A stretch of 64,000 nt of DNA from an uncultured SAR86 cluster bacterium. Its GTDB lineage: Bacteria; Pseudomonadota; Gammaproteobacteria; Magnimaribacterales; D2472. A program made the translations under genes and the position numbers. Location: assembly GCA_902599315.1 (NCBI GenBank), contig CACKEY010000004.1:62001-126000 (forward strand), in the 5' to 3' direction. How positions within the stretch are numbered: the stretch's first letter is position 1; each line of letters starts with the position of its first letter. Of the stretch, positions 36,029-46,976 are shown piece after piece. The notes below the pieces were generated by a model that searched no databases, had not been told where the DNA came from, and was given only the letters and a program-made list of their open reading frames with translations.

Positions 36029-37042
36029 CTAGATTTCAGACAAGTCGTTCGCGATCATTCCAAGCAATTTGTTTGTGTTGTCACCAGTAAAACCCGAAAT
36101 AATTTCAATCCCCTCATATTTTTGGTTAAGAGATGACAATTTTTTTCTTATTAGTTCAATGAAGCTTGACTGCATCTTCTTAGTAATCGTATCTTTTTTA
36201 TTAATAGCAATCCATATACTTTTGTCGAGCAAACTTGGATCAAATATTTTTAGCTCCTTTAATAGAATATTAAGCTGATCTTCAATTGAGCTTTCAATAT
36301 TTTGAGGGTCTAGCAAAAGAAGTAAATGACCAGTTCTGGAAATATGTTTTAGAAAGTTTAGACCTAAACCAGCTCCTTGTGATGCTCCCTCAATCAAACC
36401 TGGAATATCAGCAATAATAAATGAAGTTTCAAAGATTTGAACTGTTCCTAAGTTTGGGCGTAATGTTGTAAATGGATAGTCTCCAATCTTAGGGCGAGCG
36501 GCTGATATTTTATTTAAGAAAGTAGATTTTCCAGCATTTGGAAATCCAACCAACCCAACATCAGCGAGAGAGCGTAATTCTAATCTAATAGAAATTTCAT
36601 CGCCAGGCCAACCTGAAGTATGACGCCTTGGAGACTGATTGGTACTAGATTTAAATCTAAAATTTCCCACTCCTCCCTCTCCGCCTTTAGCAACAAGATA
36701 ATTAATTTCTTCTTCACAGCAGTCATAAATAATTTTGTTTGAAAGAGAATCAAAGATTACGGTGCCTTTTGGTACTTTTACAACGAGATTTTTTGCATCT
36801 TGACCTGTTCTTTTTTTACCTGCGCCAGCACCCCCATTATCTGCAATTAAATACTTTATATTACGGAAATTTACCAAGGTATTGAGGTTAGGATCTACTT
36901 TAAAAATTATATCTCCTCCTTTGCCGCCATCGCCCCCATCAGGCCCGCCTCGAGGAATAAATTTTTCTCTTCTAAAACTTGTACAGCCTGCACCACCGTT
37001 TCCAGCTCTTGCTTCTAACAGAGCTTCATCGATGAAATTCAT
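36029..37042 (-). CDS. obg: GTPase Obg/CgtA
   Basis: A 337-residue GTPase linked to 50S assembly and the stringent response. The Gly-rich N-terminal OBG fold (ARAGNGGAGCTSFRREKFIP, GGPDGGDGGKGGDI) precedes the G domain with GFPNAGKSTFLNKIS (about 166-180), DIPGLIEGASQGAGLG and AINKKDT. The acidic C-terminal tail of some homologues is absent. It lies three bases after rpmA in the rplU-rpmA-obg operon. Confidence 0.97.
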   Translation of the reverse strand: MNFIDEALLEARAGNGGAGCTSFRREKFIPRGGPDGGDGGKGGDIIFKVDPNLNTLVNFRNIKYLIADNGGAGAGKKRTGQDAKNLVVKVPKGTVIFDSLSNKIIYDCCEEEINYLVAKGGEGGVGNFRFKSSTNQSPRRHTSGWPGDEISIRLELRSLADVGLVGFPNAGKSTFLNKISAARPKIGDYPFTTLRPNLGTVQIFETSFIIADIPGLIEGASQGAGLGLNFLKHISRTGHLLLLLDPQNIESSIEDQLNILLKELKIFDPSLLDKSIWIAINKKDTITKKMQSSFIELIRKKLSSLNQKYEGIEIISGFTGDNTNKLLGMIANDLSEI

Positions 37043-37045
37043 GAT

Positions 37046-37303
37046 TTATTGTGAGATGACGTTGACTGTCTTTTTTTGCTTGATTCCCTTATAGGTAAAC
37101 TGCACCTGTCCATCTGAAGTAGCAAATAAAGTATGGTCTCTTCCCATACCAACATTTTTCCCAGGATGAGTATTTGTTCCGCGTTGACGAATTATGATTT
37201 CGCCAGATTTTACAGTTTGTCCACCAAAGCGTTTTATACCAAGTCTCTTAGAGTTGGAATCTCTACCGTTTTTACTAGAACCACCTGCTTTCTTATGAGC
37301 CAT
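37046..37303 (-). CDS. rpmA: 50S ribosomal protein L27
   Basis: An 85-residue protein whose N-terminus ([19 protein letters not shown]) reaches the peptidyl transferase centre. GVKRFGGQ-like ([16 protein letters not shown]) and [20 protein letters not shown] are the conserved parts. Two bases separate it from rplU. Confidence 0.98.
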   Translation of the reverse strand: MAHKKAGGSSKNGRDSNSKRLGIKRFGGQTVKSGEIIIRQRGTNTHPGKNVGMGRDHTLFATSDGQVQFTYKGIKQKKTVNVISQ

Positions 37304-37305
37304 TT

Positions 37306-37623
37306 CTACTTACCTACTTTAATTTCTTTTATCTTTATTTGAGAATATTTTTGTCTATGGCCTATTTTTCTCATGCTATGCTTTCTTCTTCGGAATCTAA
37401 GTATAGTAACCTTTTCGCCTTTTACTTCTTCAACTATCTCAGCAACAACTTTAGCATTTTCTATGTAAGGTTGCCCAATCTGAACATCATTACCGTCAAC
37501 ATAGAGCATTACATTTTCAAAAGCATAATCAGCCCCTGATTTTTCATGCAAAAGATCAACTTCTAGAACTTGACCTAACTCAACTTTGTGTTGTTTTCCA
37601 CCTGCTTCTATTACTGCGTACAT
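37306..37623 (-). CDS. rplU: 50S ribosomal protein L21
   Basis: A 105-residue protein starting [18 protein letters not shown], with [21 protein letters not shown] near the end, the 23S rRNA-binding region. The track start (37644) is not supported; ATG 37623 gives the family N-terminus. It is the first gene of rplU-rpmA-obg and divergent from ispB, as in many gammaproteobacteria. Confidence 0.97.
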   Translation of the reverse strand: MYAVIEAGGKQHKVELGQVLEVDLLHEKSGADYAFENVMLYVDGNDVQIGQPYIENAKVVAEIVEEVKGEKVTILRFRRRKHSMRKIGHRQKYSQIKIKEIKVGK

Positions 37624-37644
37624 AGTTATCTCTAAAGGTGGCAA

Positions 37645-37673
37645 AATATACGCTTTCTAGAGGAAATTATCAA
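37645..37673 (-). promoter_or_regulatory. Promoter of rplU-rpmA-obg
   Basis: Minus strand TTGATA, 17 bases, TATATT, a good sigma-70 pair. The predicted transcript begins about 15 bases before the rplU ATG, so it carries no long leader. Confidence 0.7.
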
Positions 37674-37681
37674 TACTTATG

Positions 37682-37687
37682 TATAAT
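37682..37687 (+). promoter_or_regulatory. -10 box of ispB-fabA-fabB
   Basis: TATAAT 22 bases before the ispB ATG. No matching -35 was seen; the region overlaps the divergent rplU promoter. Confidence 0.4.
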
Positions 37688-37709
37688 TTTAGGCTTCTAA
37701 CTATTGAAG

Positions 37710-38678
37710 ATGAACTATCTAAAACCAACAACAAAAAATGAGCTCAATAGAGTTCAAACTGCATTAAAAAAAGAACTTGCTAGCGAAAAAATAATTCAAG
37801 ATATTTATGAATACATTTTTAATACAGAAGGTAAAAAAACAAGAGCTCTATTAAGTTTGTTATCTTCAAAATCTTCAAAAATAAAGCCTAGTGAAAGAAT
37901 CGATTTAGCTAGCATTATTGAGCTTTTACATACTGCAACATTAGTTCATGATGATGTTGTTGACGGATCAGAGGTCAGACGAGGCAGTAAGTCAGTAAAT
38001 CAAGTATGGACAAATTCATATAGTGTATTAATCGGTGATTTTATCTATTCAAAAGCATTTATATTGATGGTAAAGCTAGGCATTCCATCTATCTTAGACG
38101 AATTAGCTAAAGCCACTAATGACATAGCTAGGGGAGAAATTATTCAATTAGAGCTATCTGAAAAAAAAGAATCCATTAAGCTCAATGAATTATTGAAAGT
38201 TAGCTATCTTAAAACAGGTAGGCTTTTTGAGGCGTCTGCAAAAACTGGAGCAATGCTTGCAGAAAAATCATCAGAAGAAGTTAAAAGCTTTGGATTATTA
38301 GGAAGGTCTTTAGGTACTGCTTTCCAAATACAGGACGATATTTTAGACTATGCAGCGCTTAAATTTGACACAGGCAAGCCTGCTTTCAAAGACTTTAAAG
38401 AAGGAAAAATTACTTTTCCATTATATTTTGCTATACAAAATGCTAACTCAAAGGAAAGAAAATTTCTATTAGGGAAATTGGGTGCAAAAAAGATAACAAA
38501 CAAAGATCAAAATAAAATCTATCAGTTAATACATAATGATGGAACACAAAAAGAAATAAATGCATTACTAGAAAAATATTCAAAAGAGACACTTAAGCAT
38601 TTAAATAAGTTGAAACATCATGCCTGTTACAATGAGATGTTAAACTTAATTACCTTTTCAAAAGTAAGGAAAAAATGA
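37710..38678 (+). CDS. ispB: Octaprenyl/polyprenyl diphosphate synthase
   Basis: A 322-residue trans-prenyltransferase that makes the ubiquinone side chain. The first aspartate-rich motif is LVHDDVVDGSEVRRG (D81, D82, D85) and the second is FQIQDDILDYAA (D209, D210, D213). GEIIQLE and YLKTGRLFEASAKTGAML are also conserved. The chain length cannot be read reliably. ATG 37710 is preferred to TTG 37704. Its stop overlaps fabA by four bases, an unusual operon mixing quinone and fatty acid synthesis. Confidence 0.93.
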   Translation: MNYLKPTTKNELNRVQTALKKELASEKIIQDIYEYIFNTEGKKTRALLSLLSSKSSKIKPSERIDLASIIELLHTATLVHDDVVDGSEVRRGSKSVNQVWTNSYSVLIGDFIYSKAFILMVKLGIPSILDELAKATNDIARGEIIQLELSEKKESIKLNELLKVSYLKTGRLFEASAKTGAMLAEKSSEEVKSFGLLGRSLGTAFQIQDDILDYAALKFDTGKPAFKDFKEGKITFPLYFAIQNANSKERKFLLGKLGAKKITNKDQNKIYQLIHNDGTQKEINALLEKYSKETLKHLNKLKHHACYNEMLNLITFSKVRKK

Positions 38679-39196
38679 CATTTATACCAGCTTCAAGTTA
38701 TACAAAAGAAGATTTGATTAATTGTGGAAACGGAGATTTATTCGGGCCAAGTAATGGTCGGCTCCCAGCCGATGAAATGTTAATGTTTGATTCAATTGAT
38801 CAGATTGATCAAACCTCGGGAAGATACTCAAAGGGTAAAATAATTGCACATCTAAACATTCAAGAAAGCCTTTGGTTTTTTAAGGTTCATTTCAAATCTG
38901 ATCCTGTCATGCCTGGATGCCTTGGTTTAGATGCAATGTGGCAATTATTAGGATTTTATCTTTGTTGGCTAGAGTTACCGGGATATGGGAGAGCATTGGG
39001 CTCAGATAAAGTGAAATTTTTTGGTCAGGTTACTCCAAATGCTAAGCTTGTTAGGTATGAAATTGATATTAAGCGAGTTATAAATAGAGGAGCAGTTGTA
39101 GGATTTGCGGATGGAAATATGTTTGTCGACGATAGACATGTATATTCAGCAGATGGTTTAAGAGTGGGTTTATTTAAGGATACCAGCGAATTTTAA
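38675..39196 (+). CDS. fabA: 3-hydroxydecanoyl-ACP dehydratase/isomerase
   Basis: A 173-residue hot-dog enzyme that makes trans-2- and then cis-3-decenoyl-ACP, the branch point to unsaturated fatty acids. The active-site pair is H72 (FKVHFKSDPVMPGCLGLDAM) and D86. LFGPSNGRLPADEML near the N-terminus is typical of FabA rather than FabZ. Its stop shares one base with the fabB ATG (TAATG). Confidence 0.97.
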   Translation: MTFIPASSYTKEDLINCGNGDLFGPSNGRLPADEMLMFDSIDQIDQTSGRYSKGKIIAHLNIQESLWFFKVHFKSDPVMPGCLGLDAMWQLLGFYLCWLELPGYGRALGSDKVKFFGQVTPNAKLVRYEIDIKRVINRGAVVGFADGNMFVDDRHVYSADGLRVGLFKDTSEF

Positions 39197-40404
39197 TGAA
39201 AAATGTAGTTATTACCGGCATGGGCATAGTCTCATGTATTGGTAAGGATCTTCAAGAAGTATTAAAGAGCCTAAAGGTTGGAAAATCTGGTATTACTAAG
39301 AATACCAAATATGAAGAAATGGGTTTTAGGAGTCATATTTCAGGTTCCATAAATATCAATTTAGCTGAATTAATTGATCGAAAAACTCTTCGTTTTATGA
39401 GTGAGGCCTCTGGCTTTGGCTATATAGCTGCCAAAGAGGCTATTAGAAATGCATCAATTAACTTAAGCGAAATAGATTCCTCTAGAATTGGTATAGTGGC
39501 TGGATCTGGAGGAGCATCCTCAGCTGCTCAAATAGATGCATCAGACATAGCAAGAGAAAGAGGGCCAAAAAGAATTGGACCGTATGCTGTTACAAAAACT
39601 ATGGGTAGTACTGTCTCAGCAATTTTGGGAACAACTCTTGGACTTCAAGGAGTAAATTATTCTATTTCATCTGCATGCTCAACTAGTGCTCATTGCATTG
39701 GACATGCAGCAGAACTTATTCAATTAGGTAAACAAGATATCATCATTGCAGGTGGGGCAGAACAAGAACATTGGACTTCATCATCTATGTTTGATGCTAT
39801 GGGAGCACTTTCATCACAATATAATGATGAGCCCGAAAAAGCATCTAGACCCTTTGATACTGGTAGAGATGGTTTTGTAATAGCCGGAGGTTCTGGCATG
39901 CTCATTTTAGAAGAAGAAGAGCATGCAATTAAGAGGAATGCTCAGATAATAGCAAGATTAAAAGGGTATTCTGCAAACTCTGATGGATATGATATGGTTT
40001 CTCCTTCAGGCGAGGGAGCAAAAAGATGTATGAGTCAGGCCATTAATGAATATGGTTCTGATGTTGATTATATTAATGCTCATGGCACTAGTACTCCTGT
40101 TGGGGATTTAGCTGAACTTAATGCAATAAAAGAAGTGTTTGGGAAAAGTGCACCAGTGATTGGATCAACAAAATCAATGACAGGTCACTCCTTAGGTGCA
40201 ACTGGAGCACAGGAGGCAATTTACTCTATTCTCATGATGCAAAATGATTTTATTGCTCCATCGATTAATATAAGTACTTTGGTTGAAGAAGCTGAGGGGC
40301 TGAATATATCTCAATTAATGATGGAGCAAAAACTAAATGCTGTTATGAGTAATTCATTTGGTTTTGGTGGAACCAATGCAAGTTTAATTTTTAGTAAATT
40401 TTAA
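39196..40404 (+). CDS. fabB: 3-oxoacyl-ACP synthase I
   Basis: A 402-residue thiolase-fold condensing enzyme that elongates the cis-unsaturated intermediates produced by FabA. The Cys-His-His triad is C161 ([15 protein letters not shown]), H296 ([11 protein letters not shown]) and H331 ([12 protein letters not shown]). The end [14 protein letters not shown] is the usual family terminus. The fabA-fabB pair indicates the anaerobic-type unsaturated fatty acid pathway. It overlaps convergent csaA by four bases. Confidence 0.97.
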   Translation: MKNVVITGMGIVSCIGKDLQEVLKSLKVGKSGITKNTKYEEMGFRSHISGSININLAELIDRKTLRFMSEASGFGYIAAKEAIRNASINLSEIDSSRIGIVAGSGGASSAAQIDASDIARERGPKRIGPYAVTKTMGSTVSAILGTTLGLQGVNYSISSACSTSAHCIGHAAELIQLGKQDIIIAGGAEQEHWTSSSMFDAMGALSSQYNDEPEKASRPFDTGRDGFVIAGGSGMLILEEEEHAIKRNAQIIARLKGYSANSDGYDMVSPSGEGAKRCMSQAINEYGSDVDYINAHGTSTPVGDLAELNAIKEVFGKSAPVIGSTKSMTGHSLGATGAQEAIYSILMMQNDFIAPSINISTLVEEAEGLNISQLMMEQKLNAVMSNSFGFGGTNASLIFSKF

Positions 40405-40751
40405 GCTAATCGAGACCCATTAATCGCTTCTTTATGTGGAGTAGCCAAAATAATACTTCCATCTGGCTGGGTAAAACCCGTTACAAGACACTCGGACATA
40501 AATGGTCCTATCTGCTTTCTAGGAAAATTAATAACAGCAGCAACTTGAATGCCTATCAAATTATGGGGGTCATAATGATCAGTAATTTGTGCAGATGATT
40601 TTTTAATGCCTATTTCATCTCCAAAATCTATTGTCATCTTTATTGCAGGCTTGATTGCTTCTTTAAAATTCTCAGCTGATATTATGGTTCCGACACGAAT
40701 ATCCACTTTCTCAAATTCCTTCCAGGTTAAGTCATTCATTTCATTTCTCAT
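40401..40751 (-). CDS. csaA: CsaA-like tRNA-binding domain protein
   Basis: A 116-residue single OB-fold (EMAP/Trbp111-like) protein, with [34 protein letters not shown] and [17 protein letters not shown]-like motifs ([19 protein letters not shown]). CsaA proteins bind tRNA and have been described as export-related chaperones in Bacillus; the role here is not known. It may start at ATG 40751, directly after the crotonase stop, or at the internal ATG 40739. Confidence 0.88.
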   Translation of the reverse strand: MRNEMNDLTWKEFEKVDIRVGTIISAENFKEAIKPAIKMTIDFGDEIGIKKSSAQITDHYDPHNLIGIQVAAVINFPRKQIGPFMSECLVTGFTQPDGSIILATPHKEAINGSRLA

Positions 40752-41609
40752 TTAATCTATATCTTCCCACCATGGAAAAAAATCTGGCATGTCAGAAGAT
40801 ATAAGGTTTTTGAATCTTGCTGGCCGCTTCTCTAGAAATGAATTAACGCCCTCTTTTGCGTCATCTGATGCACCTCTTGAGTCAATAGCTTTACTTTCAA
40901 TTACATGAGCCTCATATGGAGCTGCTTGTCCAAAAGATCTCCATAGCATTTGTCTTGTGATAGCTATTGAGACGGGCGCAGATTTCTTTACTAGCTCTTG
41001 TGCAATTTTTTTTGCATCATTTATAAGATTTTCTGGCTTGTGGATACTTGAAATTAACGCTATGTCTAATGCTTCCTTAGAATCTATTATTCTTCCTGAG
41101 AAAGTTAAATCTAAAGCTTTTGAAATTCCTACAATCTTTGGAAGAAACCAACTACTGCAGGCATCTGGGACAATTCCTCGATTGTTAAAAACAAATCCAA
41201 ACCTAGCATCCTCAGAAGCAATACGAATATCTCCAGGTAGTTGCATTGAGGCTCCAATACCTACTGCAGGACCATTACAGGCAAAAATAATTGGCTTTAA
41301 AAATTTATACATTCGCAAGGTTAAGATGCCGCCTGAATCCCTTCTAAAATCATCTTCTTGTACCGCAAAATTGTCAAAAGAAGGATTGAATGTATTTTTA
41401 CCGCTACTTAAATCAGCTCCAGCACAAAAACCACGACCTATTCCAGAAATAATTACAGCATTAAAGGTATCATCTTCTTCTATCAAATCAAAAGCGCAAA
41501 TTAATTCTTCCATCATTAAGAATGTAAAAGCATTTAATTTTTCTGGCCTATTTAAAAGAAGAAGAGCAAGATTTTCATGTCTCTCTAATTTAATTGTGCT
41601 GAAATCCAC
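40752..41609 (-). CDS. Enoyl-CoA hydratase/isomerase family protein (second copy)
   Basis: A 285-residue crotonase-fold protein, different from the one at 7 kb. Oxyanion-hole regions are GIGRGFCAGADLSSG and NGPAVGIGASMQLPGDIRIA. The second catalytic position reads NNRGIVPDACSSWFLPKIVG, again with an aspartate where classic hydratases have glutamate. The C-terminal extension (SDMPDFFPWWEDID) is unusual in its aromatic and acidic content. A substrate cannot be given. It lies six bases after ssb, with csaA following without a gap. Confidence 0.85.
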   Translation of the reverse strand: MDFSTIKLERHENLALLLLNRPEKLNAFTFLMMEELICAFDLIEEDDTFNAVIISGIGRGFCAGADLSSGKNTFNPSFDNFAVQEDDFRRDSGGILTLRMYKFLKPIIFACNGPAVGIGASMQLPGDIRIASEDARFGFVFNNRGIVPDACSSWFLPKIVGISKALDLTFSGRIIDSKEALDIALISSIHKPENLINDAKKIAQELVKKSAPVSIAITRQMLWRSFGQAAPYEAHVIESKAIDSRGASDDAKEGVNSFLEKRPARFKNLISSDMPDFFPWWEDID

Positions 41610-41615
41610 TATAAT

Positions 41616-42053
41616 TTAGAAAGGTATGTCTTCCTCTGAGATCTGGTTGTCATGCGACTGAGCAGTTTGAGCAGCCGGCTGAGATTGATCAAATTCTCCA
41701 CTATCGCCGGATGATTGTCTCCCACCAAGCATATTCATCTCATTGCCAAGTATTTCTGTGGTGTACTTGTCATTCCCCTCTTTATCTTGCCACTTTCTAG
41801 TCTGCAGTTTTCCCTCGACATAAAGCTGTGAACCCTTATCTAAATACTGCTCTGCAATTTCTGCTAATTTGCCAAAAAATACAACCCTATGCCATTCAGT
41901 TTTTTCTCTTTGCTCTCCACTATCTTTATCTTTCCAGGATTCAGAAGTCGCAATTGAAAGTGTTGCTACTGCTGTATTTGTTTGGGTATATCGTATTTCA
42001 GGTTTTTGACCTAAATTTCCTACCAAAATTACTTTATTTACTCCTCTAGCCAT
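41616..42053 (-). CDS. ssb: Single-stranded DNA-binding protein
   Basis: A 145-residue SSB: an OB-fold domain (residues 1-110, [20 protein letters not shown] ... [20 protein letters not shown]), a short Gln/Ser-rich linker and the C-terminal tip SEEDIPF, which recruits partner proteins including the chi-psi clamp loader complex. An AGAGGT site precedes the ATG. It is divergent from uvrA, as in many gammaproteobacteria. No LexA-type CTG-N10-CAG box was found in the 67-base gap. Confidence 0.97.
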   Translation of the reverse strand: MARGVNKVILVGNLGQKPEIRYTQTNTAVATLSIATSESWKDKDSGEQREKTEWHRVVFFGKLAEIAEQYLDKGSQLYVEGKLQTRKWQDKEGNDKYTTEILGNEMNMLGGRQSSGDSGEFDQSQPAAQTAQSHDNQISEEDIPF

Positions 42054-42120
42054 AATTACCTCTTATAATTACATAAGTTTAACTCGAAACAATTCAGCTG
42101 GATTAAAATTCTGTAAATAA

Positions 42121-44943
42121 ATGGAAAAAATTTCTATAAAAGGCGCTAGGACTCATAACCTTAAAAATATTTCCCTTGAAATACCTCGGGGAGAATTAAT
42201 AGTAATTACTGGATTGTCAGGATCAGGTAAGTCATCTCTTGCATTCGATACTATATATGCCGAAGGTCAAAGACGATATGTTGAATCTCTTTCAGCATAT
42301 GCAAGACAGTTTTTATCTATGATGGAAAAACCCGATGTCGATCAAATTGATGGGCTGTCTCCAGCAATATCGATTGAACAAAAATCTACTTCTCATAATC
42401 CAAGATCAACAGTAGGAACTGTTACTGAAATTTATGATTATCTAAGATTATTATATGCACGGATAGGCGTTCCAATTTGTCCAGATCATAATGAGGAGCT
42501 TTCTGCCAAAACTGTAAGTGAGATATGTGATGAGATTTACTCACTTGGCTACGGTAAAAAAATTATGATTATGGCTCCCATTGTAAGAGGTAAAAAAGGA
42601 GAGCATCTTGGTATATATGAGGACTTAAAAACTGAGGGTTTTGTTAGAGTAAAAATTAATGGTGTTGTCTACCCGCTAGATGAATTTCCAGCCTTGAATA
42701 AAAATCAAAAACATGAAATATCAGCTATTGTCGACAGGCTTAAATTACAAAAAGACGATGATAATCGATCTCGGCTATCTGAATCAATTGATACAGCGCT
42801 CAGTTTATCTGATGGTCTAATACAGATAGAGGTATTAGAAGAGGAATCAGAAGTGCTCCTTTTTTCTTCAAATTTTTCGTGTTCTCAATGCGGTTATTCA
42901 GTAACTGAGTTAGAGCCAAGAATGTTTTCATTTAATAATCCTTTTGGAGCCTGCGAAAAATGTGATGGTTTGGGAGTCATTCAATACTTCGATCAAAAGA
43001 AGTTGATCTCAGACGACTCTGCAACGATAAATGAAGGGGCTATAAAGGGATGGAATAGAAGAAACAGATTCTACTTTCATCAATTAAAATGTTTAGCTAA
43101 GCATTATGATTTCAATTTAGATACTCCATGGAAATCCTATTCTGAAGAAATTCAAAACATTCTTTTATGGGGATCAAAGGATAAGATCAATTTCTCAAAA
43201 AGCTTTAGAAGTGGCAGTAAAATAGTTAGACAGCATCGTTTTGAGGGCATTATCCCTAATACTGAAAGACGTTTTAAAGAAACAGACTCTGAATTTATTA
43301 GAAATGAATTAGCAAAGATGCTTTCAGATAGTTACTGCGATGCTTGCGAAGGATCGAGATTAAAGAAAGAGTCAAGGAATGTTTTTATTAATGAAACTCC
43401 TATTCAAGATATTACAAATCAAAAAATATCTGACGCATTATTGTTTTTTCAAAATATTCGACTTAATGGTTCTAAAGCAATGATTGCGGAAAAGATTCTA
43501 AAAGAAATTAAGGAGCGCCTTACCTTTCTTGAAGATGTAGGTCTGAACTATCTTACTTTAGATCGAAGCGCAGGCACTCTCTCTGGAGGAGAGGCCCAAA
43601 GAATTAGGCTGGCTAGTCAAATTGGTTCTGGTCTTGTGGGAGTAACGTATGTTTTAGATGAGCCTTCAATTGGACTTCATCAACGAGATAATGAAAAACT
43701 TATCAAAACTCTGTACCACCTCAAAAGCCTTGGAAACACTGTAATAGTTGTTGAGCACGATGAGGAAGCAATTAGATGTGCAGATCATATTATAGATATC
43801 GGTCCCGGTGCTGGAAAACATGGAGGGGAGATATGTGCTCAGGGATCATTAAAAGATATTTTAAAAAGTAAAGAATCAATGACAGCAGCTTACCTTTCTG
43901 GCACAAGAAAAATTAATTTTTCTAAAAGCACTAAAAAACCAGATAGATTTATCGAGATTATTGAGGCATCTGAAAATAATTTGCAGAATGTAAATGCAAA
44001 AATACCCATTGGTGTTTTCACTTGTATAACTGGAGTATCTGGTTCAGGTAAATCCTCACTCATCAATCAAACTTTGATGCCTATGAGTAGTTTTTTACTT
44101 AACAAAGCTAATCTAAACAAAGAAATTAAATGTAAACAAATTAAAGGTTTAGAGCACTTAGATAAAGTGATTGGAATAGATCAATCTCCTATTGGCAGAA
44201 CTCCAAGATCTAATCCAGCAACTTACACAGGTCTTTTTTCACATATTAGAGATTTATTTTCTCAATCTGAAGAGGCACGAGCAAGGGGTTATAAGCCTGG
44301 TCGATTTAGCTTTAATGTTAAGGGAGGAAGATGTGAGGCTTGTCAGGGCGATGGAATGATTAAAGTTGAGATGCATTTTTTAGCTGATATCTTCGTAAAG
44401 TGTGATGTTTGTGAGGGCAAAAGATATAACGAGCAAACACTTGATGTTAAGTACAAAGGTAAGAATATTGCTGAAGTTTTGAGCATGACTGTTGAAGAGG
44501 CTCTTGAATTCTTTCAAGCAATCCCAGCAATTAAAAATAAACTACAGACATTAGCAGATGTAGGACTAACTTATATAACTCTTGGTCAATCGGCCACTAC
44601 ATTATCTGGGGGAGAAGCTCAAAGAATTAAACTTGCTAAAGAACTATCTAAGCGAAGTACCGGAAAAACATTATTTATATTGGATGAACCAACTACAGGT
44701 CTTCACTTTTATGATATTGAATTATTGCTAGGAGTTTTAAAAAGACTATCTGATCAAGGCAATACAGTCGTAGTTATTGAGCATAATCTAGATGTAATTA
44801 AATCGAGCGATTGGATAATAGATCTTGGTCCAGAGGGAGGAAGCGATGGGGGGCTGATAATTGCAGAAGGCGCCCCCAATAAAGTAGCTCAATCTAAAAA
44901 GTCCTACACAGGAAAATATTTAAAAGAGGCTCTAAAAAGTTAA
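42121..44943 (+). CDS. uvrA: Excinuclease ABC subunit A
   Basis: A 940-residue damage sensor of nucleotide excision repair, with two ABC ATPase modules. Walker A loops are [14 protein letters not shown] (31-44) and [14 protein letters not shown] (638-651). ABC signatures are [18 protein letters not shown] and [15 protein letters not shown]. Zinc modules appear as [18 protein letters not shown] / CEKCDGLG and CEACQGDGM / CDVCEGKRY. Its stop overlaps convergent rplQ by four bases. No obvious SOS box lies upstream, so LexA control is not supported by the sequence. Confidence 0.98.
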   Translation: MEKISIKGARTHNLKNISLEIPRGELIVITGLSGSGKSSLAFDTIYAEGQRRYVESLSAYARQFLSMMEKPDVDQIDGLSPAISIEQKSTSHNPRSTVGTVTEIYDYLRLLYARIGVPICPDHNEELSAKTVSEICDEIYSLGYGKKIMIMAPIVRGKKGEHLGIYEDLKTEGFVRVKINGVVYPLDEFPALNKNQKHEISAIVDRLKLQKDDDNRSRLSESIDTALSLSDGLIQIEVLEEESEVLLFSSNFSCSQCGYSVTELEPRMFSFNNPFGACEKCDGLGVIQYFDQKKLISDDSATINEGAIKGWNRRNRFYFHQLKCLAKHYDFNLDTPWKSYSEEIQNILLWGSKDKINFSKSFRSGSKIVRQHRFEGIIPNTERRFKETDSEFIRNELAKMLSDSYCDACEGSRLKKESRNVFINETPIQDITNQKISDALLFFQNIRLNGSKAMIAEKILKEIKERLTFLEDVGLNYLTLDRSAGTLSGGEAQRIRLASQIGSGLVGVTYVLDEPSIGLHQRDNEKLIKTLYHLKSLGNTVIVVEHDEEAIRCADHIIDIGPGAGKHGGEICAQGSLKDILKSKESMTAAYLSGTRKINFSKSTKKPDRFIEIIEASENNLQNVNAKIPIGVFTCITGVSGSGKSSLINQTLMPMSSFLLNKANLNKEIKCKQIKGLEHLDKVIGIDQSPIGRTPRSNPATYTGLFSHIRDLFSQSEEARARGYKPGRFSFNVKGGRCEACQGDGMIKVEMHFLADIFVKCDVCEGKRYNEQTLDVKYKGKNIAEVLSMTVEEALEFFQAIPAIKNKLQTLADVGLTYITLGQSATTLSGGEAQRIKLAKELSKRSTGKTLFILDEPTTGLHFYDIELLLGVLKRLSDQGNTVVVIEHNLDVIKSSDWIIDLGPEGGSDGGLIIAEGAPNKVAQSKKSYTGKYLKEALKS

Positions 44944-45353
44944 GCTACTGAATCTTCTTTTAGCTCGGGCTCTAATATTTCAGTTGAGTCATCTAAATTT
45001 CTGTCAACCCACTCAACATAAGCCATGTCAGCTTTATCTCCCGGCCTGAATCCCGCTTTTATAATCCTTAGATAACCACCTGGTCTATCTTTTGACTTAA
45101 TAGAAATTTCCGTAAAGAGTTTATTTACAGCTGAATCGAGTCTTAGCTTATTAAAAGCCCTTCTTCGATTTGCAACAGAGTCGTCTTTAGCCATTGTGAT
45201 TAAAGGCTCAATAAAAGACCTTAATTCCTTAGCCTTAGGAACAGTTGTTTTTATAAGTTCCCTTTCAATAAATGCAATGGCAAGGTTCTTCATCAAGGCT
45301 TTTCGATGAGAAGAATTTCTATTTAATTTTCTACCTGATTTTTTATGTCTCAT
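44940..45353 (-). CDS. rplQ: 50S ribosomal protein L17
   Basis: A 137-residue protein beginning [20 protein letters not shown], the exact family start; the track start (45377) would lie within rpoA. An acidic tail ([17 protein letters not shown]) adds about ten residues over E. coli. Last gene of the ribosomal super-cluster, converging with uvrA. Confidence 0.97.
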   Translation of the reverse strand: MRHKKSGRKLNRNSSHRKALMKNLAIAFIERELIKTTVPKAKELRSFIEPLITMAKDDSVANRRRAFNKLRLDSAVNKLFTEISIKSKDRPGGYLRIIKAGFRPGDKADMAYVEWVDRNLDDSTEILEPELKEDSVA

Positions 45354-45358
45354 TTTTA

Positions 45359-46324
45359 TTAACCCATTGGCGGCCAATTCTCTAATGTTGTACCTAGAGA
45401 AAAACCTTTTGAAGCAAGAACATCCTTGATCTCATTTAAGGATTTTTTACCTAAATTTGGTGTTTTTAACAAATCAAACTCTGTTCTTTGCAATAGATCC
45501 CCTATCAAGAAGATGCTTTCTGCCTTCAAGCAGTTCGTGGACCTAACAGTTAATTCAAGCTCTTCAATTGACCTCATTAGGAATGGATCAAAGTCATTTT
45601 GATCTTTTTTAGCCTCTTGTTCAGCAATTGCATCTAAATTTACAAATGCAGCTAATTGCTGTTGCATGATAGTTGCAGCATGCTCAATGGCTTTCTTTGG
45701 ATCAAGTGTTCCATTTGTCTCCAACTCAACAATCAGTTTATCTAAATCAGTTCTTTTTTCAAATCTTGCATTTTCAACCGAATAAGCCACTCTTCTAACT
45801 GGACTAAAAGATGCATCTACTTTCAAAGCTCCAACTGCGGTTTCCTCTTCACCCCTTGAGTCTGCTGGCTCATAACCTCTGCCAGTTTTTACAGTAGCAG
45901 TTAGTGAAAGGCTTACTTTATCTACCAACGAAGCAACATGATGCTCAGCGTCAGGCAATTCAACGTTTCCTGGAACTTCAAACGAACTGGCTGTGACTTC
46001 ACATGGACCTGAGACGTCTAGTTTAATTACTGCACTATTTCCTTCAATAAGAGTTATGGGCAGATCTTTTAGATTTAATAAAATATCTATTACATCTTCT
46101 CTAACTCCTTCAATCGTAGAATACTCATGCGAAATACCATCGATTGTTACATCGGTTATGGCTGAGCCAGGCATAGACGATAAGAGTATTCTTCTCAATG
46201 CATTTCCTAGAGTGTGCCCAAAACCTCTTTCTAATGGCTCTAAAGTTATTTTAGATGTATTATTCTCTGCGTCATCAACTTGGATGTCAGTTGGGACTAA
46301 AAGATCGATTACTGATGTTTCCAT
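45359..46324 (-). CDS. rpoA: RNA polymerase alpha subunit
   Basis: A 321-residue subunit. The N-terminal domain shows [20 protein letters not shown] followed by [16 protein letters not shown] (dimerisation and assembly of the core). The C-terminal domain has the helix-hairpin-helix-like [20 protein letters not shown] and [20 protein letters not shown], which contacts UP elements and activators. Located between rpsD and rplQ in the alpha operon. Confidence 0.99.
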   Translation of the reverse strand: METSVIDLLVPTDIQVDDAENNTSKITLEPLERGFGHTLGNALRRILLSSMPGSAITDVTIDGISHEYSTIEGVREDVIDILLNLKDLPITLIEGNSAVIKLDVSGPCEVTASSFEVPGNVELPDAEHHVASLVDKVSLSLTATVKTGRGYEPADSRGEEETAVGALKVDASFSPVRRVAYSVENARFEKRTDLDKLIVELETNGTLDPKKAIEHAATIMQQQLAAFVNLDAIAEQEAKKDQNDFDPFLMRSIEELELTVRSTNCLKAESIFLIGDLLQRTEFDLLKTPNLGKKSLNEIKDVLASKGFSLGTTLENWPPMG

Positions 46325-46347
46325 AATTTCCTTCCGTTTTTAAAGTA

Positions 46348-46968
46348 TTATTTTGAATAAAGCTCAACAATGAGATTTTCATTAATTTCAGCACTTAAAT
46401 CTGTTCTATCAGGCACAGATTTGAATACACCCTTGAGAGTTTTAGAATCTACTTCAAGCCACTCACAGGCTTCTCTTTGACTAGCAAGATCTAAAGCACT
46501 TTTAATTCTTAATTGTGTCTTAGATTTCTCTCTTACTTCTAATTCATCACCAGGTTGGACCTGATATGATGGAATATTGACTATCGAACCGTTTAAATGA
46601 AATGCTTTGTGCGATACAAGCTGTCTTGCTTCAGCTCTTGTAGCCGCAAACCCCATTCTATATACAACATTATCTAATCTTTGTTCAAGATAGCTCAGTA
46701 AATTCTCTCCAGTATTACCTTTTGATTTTGAAGCTTTTTTATAGTAATTCCTGAATTGCTTCTCAAGAACGCCATACATTCTTCTGACTTTTTGTTTTTC
46801 ACGCAACTGAACACCATAATCAGATAATCTTCCTCTTCTCAAGCCATGCACACCTGGAGCTGTCTCCATATTACATTTAGATTCAATTGATCTCGCGCCG
46901 CTTTTAAGAAAAAGATCTGTTCCCTCTCTTCTTGATAATCTTAGTGATGGACCTCTATATCTTGCCAT
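46348..46968 (-). CDS. rpsD: 30S ribosomal protein S4
   Basis: A 206-residue primary 16S-binding protein. It opens [20 protein letters not shown]; the S4 RNA-binding domain is [28 protein letters not shown]. No zinc-type cysteine cluster is seen near the N-terminus. In E. coli S4 represses the alpha operon; a target leader before rpsM was not recognised here. Confidence 0.98.
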   Translation of the reverse strand: MARYRGPSLRLSRREGTDLFLKSGARSIESKCNMETAPGVHGLRRGRLSDYGVQLREKQKVRRMYGVLEKQFRNYYKKASKSKGNTGENLLSYLEQRLDNVVYRMGFAATRAEARQLVSHKAFHLNGSIVNIPSYQVQPGDELEVREKSKTQLRIKSALDLASQREACEWLEVDSKTLKGVFKSVPDRTDLSAEINENLIVELYSK

Positions 46969-46976
46969 GTTTCCCC

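Noticed and set aside
42054-42120. SOS (LexA) box between ssb and uvrA
   Set aside because: No CTG-N10-CAG pair could be found in the gap on either strand.
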